From assembly GCF_046630445.1 (NCBI RefSeq), contig NC_092338.1, forward strand, positions 151,762,501 through 151,826,500: a stretch of 64,000 nt of DNA, given 5' to 3'. The first letter of the stretch is position 1, and each line of letters starts with the position of its first letter. This document shows, one piece after another, positions 57,301 to 64,000 of the stretch. Origin of the DNA: Rutidosis leptorrhynchoides. Its lineage: Eukaryota; Streptophyta; Magnoliopsida; Asterales; Asteraceae. Position numbers and translations under genes: made by a program. The notes beneath the pieces were generated by a model. The model did no database searches, was not told the DNA's origin, and was given only the letters and a program-made list of their open reading frames with translations.

Positions 57301-58788
57301 GTTAGGGCCTTGAATATGACAGTTAGATCAAACCTCGCAAGGCAGATTCTTGAGGCACAACAAGAAGCCTTAAAGGAAGAGAATTTTGTGAAAGAAAACG
57401 TAAGAGGTATGGCTAAGAAATTCGAGATTCGAGCAGATGGTACTAGGTACTTTGTAGGACGTCTTTGGGTTCCGAAGTTTGGTGAACTGCGACAACTTGT
57501 TTTGGATGAGGCTCATAAGTCTAGGTACTCTATTCATCCTGGTTCAGGGAAGATGTACCATGATCTTAAGGAGCTGTATTGGTGGCCAAATTTGAAAGGT
57601 GATGTGGCTACGTATGTGGCTAAGTGTTTGACCTGTTCTAAGGTCAAAGCTGAACATCAAAAACCGTCCGGATTGTTGGTACAACCAGAAATTCCCGAGT
57701 GGAAGTGGGAAGGTATCACTATGGATTTTATCACTAAGTTACCAAGAGTTTCGGGTGGCTACGATGCGATTTGGGTGATTGTAGATCGACTCACTAAGTC
57801 GGCTCACTTTTTGCCGATTAGGGAAACCGATTCCATGGAAAAACTCACCCGTTTGTATTTGAAAGAGATTGTTTCGAGGCATGGTGTTCCCGTTTCTATA
57901 ATTTCCGACAGAGATAGTCGATTTGTATCGAGATTTTGGCAATCGTTGCAAGAAGCCTTGGGCACTAGATTGGATATGAGCACCGCTTATCATCCTCAAA
58001 CGGATGGTCAAAGTGAGAGGACCATTCAGACATTAGAAGATATGTTGCGAGCTTGTGTGATTGATTTTGGGAATGGGTGGGATAAGTATTTTCCGTTAGC
58101 TGAGTTTTCTTATAACAACAGCTACCACGCAAGTATTAAAGCCGCACCGTTTGAAGCTTTGTACGGTAGGAAGTGTAGATCTCCTATTTGTTGGAATGAG
58201 GTTGGGGATGCTCAACTTACAGGTCCAGAGATTATTCACGAGACTACTGAGAAGATTGTTCAAATTAAAGAAAGGTTGAGAACTGCTAGAAGTCGGCAAA
58301 AGAGTTATGCCGACAAAGGAAGGAAAGATGTTGAATTTCAAGTTGGTGATCGTGTTATGTTAAAAGTTTCGCCTTGGAAGGGTGTTATTCGTTTTGGTAA
58401 AAGAGGGAAGTTAAGTCCTCGTTTTGTGGGACCGTTCGAGATCATTGAAAGAGTTGGACCGGTGGCTTATCGTTTAAAGTTGCCACAAGAACTCAGTGCT
58501 GTTCACGATGTTTTCCATATTTCGAACTTAAAGAAGTGTTTGGCTGAATTTGATCAGACTATTCCTTTGGAGGAACTTCAGGTTGACAAGCAATTGCATT
58601 TTATTGAGGAGCCAGTTGAGATCATGGACCGAGAGGTTAAGACTCTTAAACAGAGCAGAATTCCTATTGTTCGGGTCCGATGGAACGCTAGACGCGGTCC
58701 CGAGTTCACTTGGGAGCGTGAAGACCAAATGAAGCAGAAGTATCCGCATTTGTTCTCAGATGCCGAGTCAACCCCTGCGCCTGCTTAA
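54331..58788 (+). CDS. Element E gag-pol polyprotein with altered RT active site
   Basis: One open frame of about 1485 residues from [10 protein letters not shown]; an in-frame ATG eight codons upstream (54307) is less family-like. Positions below count from that upstream Met. Domains: gag (about 50-230), cysteine clusters [26 protein letters not shown] and [14 protein letters not shown] (about 270-355), protease LFDSGAD (about 395), reverse transcriptase, RNase H (YCDAS about 878, DALSR), integrase HHCC (about 1068-1105) and DDE core (MDFITK, SDRDS, GQSERT), and a chromodomain-like tail ending KYPHLF (about 1438-1482). The catalytic motif reads FIGD (codon GGC at 56506-56508) where B has FIDD, so one of the two metal-binding aspartates is replaced by glycine. 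All else looks functional. Confidence 0.95.
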   Translation: MPPRESTEARMQRLINEGIAAAMAANANVNANANNNVGCSHKTFMAGRPQEFSGTEGPIGLTRWFEKIESIFRVSRVREEDKVSFASCTLKDSALTWWNNLVSSLGSDVAYGLAWNDFKERLITRYRPRGELKKLEVELKNLKMHGTELDAYERRFFELTLLCPRVYADEDRKIEAYIDGLSEKIEHGVESSEPQTIEAAMSMAHKLNDKVLRRSKPTVVESSEEVVKKAENGKRKWDNNRNQNQNQQKKQDTSGANNRNQRVCPRCYKVHDGYCTVTCKRCSKQGHIAKDCTVLLPGSATPATGGNNNNVGNRGGNGNGNGKSNNGGNPRVCYECGKPGHFRDACPNKKTAETVRGRAFNINAKDAEEDPKLVTGTFSVNDLSVYVLFDSGADLSFVSSKLSPRIKTPLTLLDNTYVVEVANGKELTAKTVHRKCNINLGGRDFEIDLIPIELGSFDIVIGMDWLSANRAEIVCYDKAIRITDVIGEPLMVFGDKKCTQLNLISCMKVRKHLRKGCHAILAHVVDPCKEVKNVDDVHIVRDFPEVFPDDLPGLPPQRAVEFQIDLVPGAAPVARAPYRLAPSELQELSSQLRELIDKGFIRPSSSPWGAPVLFVKKKDGSFRLCIDYRELNKLTVKNRYPLPRIDDLFDQLQGSSVYSKIDLRSGYHQLRVKESDVSKTAFRTRYGHFEFLVMPFGLTNAPAVFMDLMNRVCRPYLDKFVIVFIGDILIYSRNDEEHEEHLRLVLDLLKKEELYAKFSKCAFWLREVQFLGHIVSKQGIQVDPAKIEAIEKWETPKTPTQIRQFLGLAGYYRRFIQDFSRIAKPLTALTHKGKKYEWKDEQENAFQILKKKLTTAPILSLPEGNDDFVVYCDASRQGYGCVLMQRKKVIAYASRQLKIHEQNYTTHDLELGAVVFALKIWRHYLYGVKSTVYTDHKSLQHILDQKQLNMRQRRWIETLNDYDCDLLYHPGKANVVADALSRKERTEPRRVRALNMTVRSNLARQILEAQQEALKEENFVKENVRGMAKKFEIRADGTRYFVGRLWVPKFGELRQLVLDEAHKSRYSIHPGSGKMYHDLKELYWWPNLKGDVATYVAKCLTCSKVKAEHQKPSGLLVQPEIPEWKWEGITMDFITKLPRVSGGYDAIWVIVDRLTKSAHFLPIRETDSMEKLTRLYLKEIVSRHGVPVSIISDRDSRFVSRFWQSLQEALGTRLDMSTAYHPQTDGQSERTIQTLEDMLRACVIDFGNGWDKYFPLAEFSYNNSYHASIKAAPFEALYGRKCRSPICWNEVGDAQLTGPEIIHETTEKIVQIKERLRTARSRQKSYADKGRKDVEFQVGDRVMLKVSPWKGVIRFGKRGKLSPRFVGPFEIIERVGPVAYRLKLPQELSAVHDVFHISNLKKCLAEFDQTIPLEELQVDKQLHFIEEPVEIMDREVKTLKQSRIPIVRVRWNARRGPEFTWEREDQMKQKYPHLFSDAESTPAPA

Positions 58789-58822
58789 ATTTCGGGACGA
58801 AATTTCCATAACGGGGAGGTAC
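58788..58822 (+). promoter_or_regulatory. Stop-codon palindrome and polypurine tract of E
   Basis: AATTTCGGGACGAAATTT at 58788-58805 overlaps the last base of the gag-pol stop codon. Then CCATAACGGGGAGGTAC and the LTR at 58823. Confidence 0.78.
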
Positions 58823-61800
58823 TGTCACGACCCTACTTTTTCCGTTATCTTTTTCCGTTAATTATTTAACGACCGTTAACTGTTAGTGTGCCACGTCATT
58901 TCCATGACCTATATTATTATTTTTGTAATAATATATATATAATTATTATGTGTTATGTGGATATATGTATTCATATTTAAATTATACGTTTCTACGTTCC
59001 GCGGATTTCCATCCGGCGAATCTTTTCGGTTTTTAAACCAACGGTCGAGCTTTCGGGATTTTTAAATCCTAAATATTTTAAATATGATATTTTAAGGTCA
59101 TATTATTAGTAGGTGTATTTATATTTATTTTTCGTCGCGCGTTCGTTATCTTTCCGGATTTTTAATCGCGTAAGCGTGTTTTCGCGTTTCGGGCTTCGTA
59201 CGGGATCTCGGGCCACAAGGATTTCACCATTTAGCAAAATTGGACCCATGGGGCCCACCCCCAAGCAATTTCGGCCGAAGCCAAGGGGGGGAGGGGATCC
59301 CTTCTCCTTATTTTTCTTTTTTTGAGATTTTGTTTATCACTTTCCCAATTTTTCAAGACCTAGTTTTATTTTTGCTCTCACCCTCTCCTCTCCTCCCTCT
59401 TTGTGCCGCCACCATCACCACCATAAACCACCATCTTCATCAAAAAGCTAGCTTGGATCAAGAGATCATCTACATAAACGTGTTCTCCTCTTCGTTCTCT
59501 ACGCGATTACATACTTTGATTCTCGATTAGGGTATAAACCCTAACCCTAGAACTTTCCATATTTATTTATATTTCTGTATTTTGATGTTATATGATTAGT
59601 ATGATATGTATAAGTTGTTGTAATGTTGTTTGAATGCGTAGAATTACTCGTTTGTACATGATTTCGGTTTGTAAATTTTGGACAGCAGTTTGATTCGTAT
59701 ATTCTGACTATATAACTGTTATGAATGTTAAAATAAAGTACATAAATGAGTTCCTCTCATCAAGACATTAATTTTAGACTCCGGATTCATGTCGTTTCGA
59801 TTCCCGGAGCCCTAGATACGCTTAATTTGGTTTTTGTTAAAGATTGAAAGGTGTTCTTGGCATGAACAAGGTTGGGTCCGACTTTGTGACCATCCTTGGT
59901 GTCTTTAGGGTGCCTCAATTGGTTAGGACTGATGGTGAGACGAATATTCATGTTCGGGTCACCTAAATCCGAGCCACGGTTCACCCGTTTTGCCCGAATT
60001 ACTGTTTTGAGTAAAATGATTTTCCCAATTGATGTCATGGCTGATATCCACGACCTAGGGACTGTTCTTGGAGTGTTCTTGAGTTCATAAATGTGTCGGG
60101 TGGTTTGAGTAGGTGAAGTTACATATGTGGCTTGCCCGAAACCGACACCCGGGGCTCAAGATACGACCCGGCGAACTTTTAAACTTAAAACTTATGGTTA
60201 ATGATTAAACTTATGATAAAATTTATGGAATTCATTATTAATTAATTACTTATGATAAAAGAAGTAATTATTATTATTTAAAACATATGATATAAATATT
60301 TATTAAATCATTTAATTATTAATTATAATTTAATTAACATTTTAATTAAACTTATGATTAGTAATACTTTTATTATTAAAGGAAAATACTTATGATAAGT
60401 ATTAAATTTGTTTTTGAGAAATTATTAAAAGACTTATAATAAATATTAAATAATTATTTAATTATTATAAGACTTAATTATTATTTAATTATGACTTAAT
60501 TATTAAATACTTATGATTTAATAATTTTAATTAGAAACTTATGATATGATTAATAATTCATTATTAATTAATAATACTTATGATATGATTTAAAATTTAT
60601 TATAAATTAATAATATTTATATTATGATTGATATTTAATTAATTAATTAAATACTTATGTTATACTAATTATAACATTTCAACTTATATTAACTTTAATA
60701 ATTCATTTTATTTAATTAAACTTATGTTAAGACATTACTATACACTTTTGACTTTAAATAACATTATAACCAATGTTATTATTATAACTTACACTTTTAA
60801 AATTAATGTTGACTAGGTTTGACCAAGGTTGACTTTTGAGTTGACTTTCGGTTGACTTTGACTTTCAGTTGACTTCTGTTGACTTTCTAAATAAGGAAAC
60901 TTTCCTAACTTCAAAACTTTCTAAAAATAGAACTTTCTAAATTTGGAAACTTTCCAAAAATAGAAACTTTCCAAAAATAGAAACTTTCCAAAAATAGAAA
61001 CTTTCCTAAAATAGAAAACTTTCCAAAAATGGAAACCTGCTAAAAATAGAAACTTTCTAAAAATAGAAAGTGTGTGTCCTTATGCTGTTCCAATCAAACC
61101 GATGCTTGTTGAGTAATGTTCTATGCCTACTTGCAACATGTACAATAGCTATCATACTAAGACTTGGCCTAAGTTAGTTATTTATTTCGACCTGCTTTAT
61201 TTATAGGTCGGCGTTGTGATCTTTCTTGATCACTTTACTTTACGTGCTGTTCGCTTGTTTGTGAGAGTTCTTCAGTTGCTATTTAAGGTGAGTTATAGTC
61301 CCGTTTTTACATACTTTTCAAAGTATATTTTTGGGATGTGATTACATGCAGATTTTTAATTACGTTTAGACACAAGTAACAGTTAAATTTAATTATTCAT
61401 TGTGAGTTGGACAAAAATATTCCCTAGTCTGGTAACTGTAATCATTGGTTTCTACCGGTGAACGCGAATCCTACGGATAGATCTATCGGGTTTGACAACC
61501 CCATTTCGAGCTAGTCGCGCTAGCAATTTATAATCGGAATGTTTAGTACTTCGTAATTTGTTGTAGATACACTGTCCAAGTGTATATTTTTATCGTGTTT
61601 GGCAAGGGTAAATAAAGGGTTAAGTGGTTACCAGGTGGCTCATTGATAATGGAATAATGTTTAATGTTTTATAACATTTTTAAATCTTGTGGTCTAAAGT
61701 TTACTTATTTATTTAAACCTATAATTCACTCAACCTTTGTGTTGACAGTTTACTTGCATGTTTTCACAGGTACTTGAGTTATTTGATGCTTCCGCTGTCG

Positions 61801-62090
61801 TTAGAAGAGTCTGCATGCATTTGGGCAGATTTTATGAAACTATTTATGAAACTTAAGTTTGCATTCTATTTTGGATAATTTAAATTGTGGGTTTGTTGGC
61901 AATGTTTTGTGTCAACTTTTGGTTTCATATTATGGTTGGTTGGTTTTCAAACTACTTAATTTGGTTTGTTTCCTTTTGGGTAACATTTTGAAATAAAAGA
62001 ATGCAACTTTGTTTATTTAATTCATTTAAGTCCGATCAAGCTATGGGACCAACTGACGGATCCGTTAAGTGTTTTGACGGGGTCGTCACA
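58823..62090 (+). mobile_element. Element E 3' LTR
   Basis: 3268 bp, offset 8823 from the 5' LTR throughout, with the three differences noted. It carries the same W-box cluster, 17-bp array, telo-box and intron-like module (61288-61769). Confidence 0.96.
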
Positions 62091-62095
62091 ACACC

Positions 62096-62169
62096 CGTTG
62101 TATTGTAATATATAAATGTTATATGATTTAAATACTTCCGCTATGATTTAAAAAAAGTACAGTGTTACA
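62096..62169 (+). mobile_element. LTR F, second segment
   Basis: Continues LTR F after the target duplication of E and ends GTACAGTGTTACA. The words AATACTTCCGCTATG resemble the ACTTCCGCTGT near the end of other LTRs. 62170-62212 is short unassigned sequence. Confidence 0.65.
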
Positions 62170-62212
62170 GTTGCTAACTATATTTTCTAGAGGTTTGTGA
62201 TTGGTGTGGATT

Positions 62213-62656
62213 GTGTTTGCTTGCTGGCTGACATTCTCGATTTTCATATGACAACTTGGGTCTTTAGATTTTGTACCTTGCATTTTAGATATCATCAGTG
62301 ATTTCTAGGACCGCTCCCAGTTCCTTTCATGCTCGAAGTCGTTTAGTCCGAATATCCTTCTGTCACACTTAGCCTTATGTCGCCATTCTCCCTCCGAATA
62401 CTACTCCTTTATTAAATTTGTTTTCAACATCTGACAGTTCTACTTGTGGTTTCATCTTATGGGTTTCAGGAATTTTCCTCAAACATCCATTATTCAGTTT
62501 CTCCCCTAGTCGTTTATTCAAGTTATGATTGGGTTTGCTCACCGAGATTGACTGCCGTCGGCTTTGCTCAATAATGTTTTTGGGGATTTGTGGTTTGATA
62601 TATATAGTGTATGGTGATTCTTAATTTTGGTAGGTTACTCTTTGCGGTGGTTGTTG
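62213..62656. repeat. Unclassified repeat R2 (paralogue of R1)
   Basis: Aligned with 46322-46770 from GTGTTTGCTTGCT onward. Interrupted on the right by LTR H. No protein recognised. Confidence 0.65.
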
Positions 62657-62965
62657 TGTGACGCCCCGTACAAAACCATCGTGTACGATTCGTCAACAAC
62701 AAGATCTTTACACGGTCAAATACTATATGCTGTTTGAAAACCAGTTTTGCATTCATAAATGATAGTGTTTACAAAAGATAACATGACACAAAGGTCGGTA
62801 CAAAGTCATTATTTGAAAATAACATAAACTACGAATGCAAAAGAAAAGTTCCATGATTGAGACATCTCTAAGTAATGCAGCGGAATTCTAGCACAGCAGG
62901 TCCTTAACAGCAAGTTTAACACCAAGACAGCAAGTCTAACAGCGAAAGCAACAACGTCTAAGCAC

Positions 62966-63431
62966 CTGAGAAATACATGCTTAAAAAGTCAACACAAATG
63001 TTGGTGAGCTATAGTTTGTCTGTAACAATAATGTAATGTAGGCCACGAGATTTCAATGTTTCAAAACAGTATGAAAAGTATATGTATAACCGTGGGCACA
63101 TGGTAACTAGACTTAACGTAAATATAAATATCACTCCCTAAAAGTACACCTGGCGAGTGCGTATGTCCTCGAAGTATTAAACACCCATTTAATGCTAGCG
63201 CGACTAGCCCGAGTGGGGATGTCAAACCCTATGGATCCATATCTAATATTCGCGTTCACCGGTTCAAAAACCAATGATTAAACATTACCGTGCTAAGGGG
63301 AATCTTTATGCCGTTATATAACCCACACATATGTAAAGTTTAAGTACTTGTGTCAAGTAAGTAAAACATAAAAAGCGCATGTATTTTCAGTCCCAAAAAT
63401 AGTATAAGTAAAAAGGGAAGCTATAACTCAC
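62966..63431 (-). other. Intron-like module in LTR H
   Basis: Minus-strand donor-like ACT|GTGAGTTATAG at 63431, acceptor-like GTATTTCTCAG|GTGC ending at 62966; 466 nt. Confidence 0.4.
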
Positions 63432-63568
63432 AGTGAATAAGCAATACAAGTCGATACGAAAGTGTGCAAGTAGTAAGTCGGTCCGAAAGGTCGTCAACCT
63501 AAATCAAAGGTTACTAGATTAGTAGGTTGTCTTTATAAGTTCTATTAGTGCATAAAACAAGTTTAAGT

Positions 63569-63601
63569 ATCATCATCATCATCATCATCATTCATCATCA
63601 T
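63569..63601. repeat. (ATC)n microsatellite
   Basis: About ten ATC units with one interruption, within LTR H. Confidence 0.95.
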
Positions 63602-64000
63602 AAAAGCTAAGTAAGTTAATCAAGTATAGAGGTCAAAACAATAGGCTGACTTGGATCAGCTGCTACGACCTCTACGTAAATCGAAAAGATGCGTAGTCAG
63701 TGGATATGGCTCTGTATATGAGTCCCCTAACCTCTGACCAATTTTCAGAACCTAACTCGTCTTCGTTTGACCGTGGCGACGGTTTAAGTGCGAGTAGGTC
63801 AGAAATTTCAGCACAACGCTACAACGGCGTATTGACTTTCGGACGGCCGTAAATCCTAAATCGTAGCTCGGATTAAGACAAGACCTAAACGGAAAATCAT
63901 CTACTCGAACCGAAATAACTGAAAATCAACTTTACAGTAGCCCTGGTTACTTATCAGATCCCAAAAAGCAGTAAACAAGTGCTCCTGTGGGGTTCTTGGT

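Larger units (their letters stand above)
50000..62090 (+). mobile_element. Element E: complete, very young Tekay-type retrotransposon
   Basis: 12091 bp, LTRs of equal length (3268 bp; 50000-53267 and 58823-62090), PBS, an extra ORF, gag-pol, and a polypurine tract. The target duplication acacc is perfect (49995-49999 and 62091-62095), and flanks rejoin as one LTR F. I saw three LTR differences (near 50903, 52849 and 53236, with matching sites in the second LTR). Although gag-pol is one open frame, the reverse-transcriptase catalytic motif is altered (see CDS). Confidence 0.97.
62657..64000 (-). mobile_element. LTR H (Tekay-type), cut by window end
   Basis: Begins on the plus strand TGTGACGCCCCGTAC inside R2. 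The conserved LTR words occur in reverse complement, so the LTR lies on the minus strand and this is its terminal part. CG-rich words ACGGCG and GGACGGCCG occur near 63825-63850. No coding sequence. Confidence 0.7.

Overview
This window is plant nuclear heterochromatin-like DNA, almost entirely nested long-terminal-repeat (LTR) retrotransposons of the Ty3/gypsy superfamily. The element types (Tekay/Del-type chromoviruses with 2.4-3.8 kb LTRs primed by initiator-Met tRNA, plus an Athila-type element) and the style of their LTRs suggest a eudicot, most likely Asteraceae; the family assignment is inference from memory of related elements. No complete host gene is present. The only host-gene signal is a two-exon 5' fragment of a WD40 gene resembling plant GTS1 (47221-47568).

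Layout. 1-2649: 3' end and 3' LTR of an Athila-type element (Athila-1, + strand), abutting a decayed Tekay integrase/chromodomain remnant and its LTR (A', 2650-5200, +). 5201-24963: element C, a non-autonomous family with no pol (- strand). Its 3' LTR is split by element B (6250-15938, -), a complete young Tekay element with an intact gag-pol frame, and its internal region holds a solo-LTR-like insert. 24964-32103: element D, same family as C but inverted, arranged internal-LTR-internal. 32104-about 44000: Athila-2 (-), with intact gag-protease, a small zinc-knuckle ORF and an Athila-ORF-like frame broken by a 1-nt shift, but no reverse transcriptase, RNase H or integrase. About 44010-46321: Tekay-type LTR G (+). 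46322-47220: repeat R1 and unassigned sequence. 47221-47568: the host gene fragment. 47569-62169: LTR F (+), split by element E (50000-62090, +), a complete, very young Tekay element. 62213-62656: repeat R2, a diverged copy of R1. 62657-64000: minus-strand LTR H, running off the window.

The nesting gives a relative chronology. C's LTRs differ at roughly 19 of about 1050 compared bases. B, inserted in C, has LTRs with about 3 substitutions and one indel. E, inserted in F, has about 3 substitutions in 3268 bp. B and E are flanked by perfect 5-bp target duplications (taata and acacc).

The main signals beyond ordinary annotation are these. (1) An intron-like module (GTGAG donor, CTCAG/CACAG acceptor, about 460-520 nt) is conserved inside the LTRs of six otherwise divergent elements. 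(2) CG-rich odd-centred palindromes, different in each family, recur in LTRs and leaders, with a compensatory change in one Athila copy. (3) An 18-bp palindrome lies at the gag-pol stop codon, just before the polypurine tract, and is kept in elements that have lost all coding. (4) The youngest element, E, has a damaged reverse-transcriptase active site and an extra ORF between PBS and gag. (5) Athila-2 is a pol-less derivative that keeps intact gag and protease.
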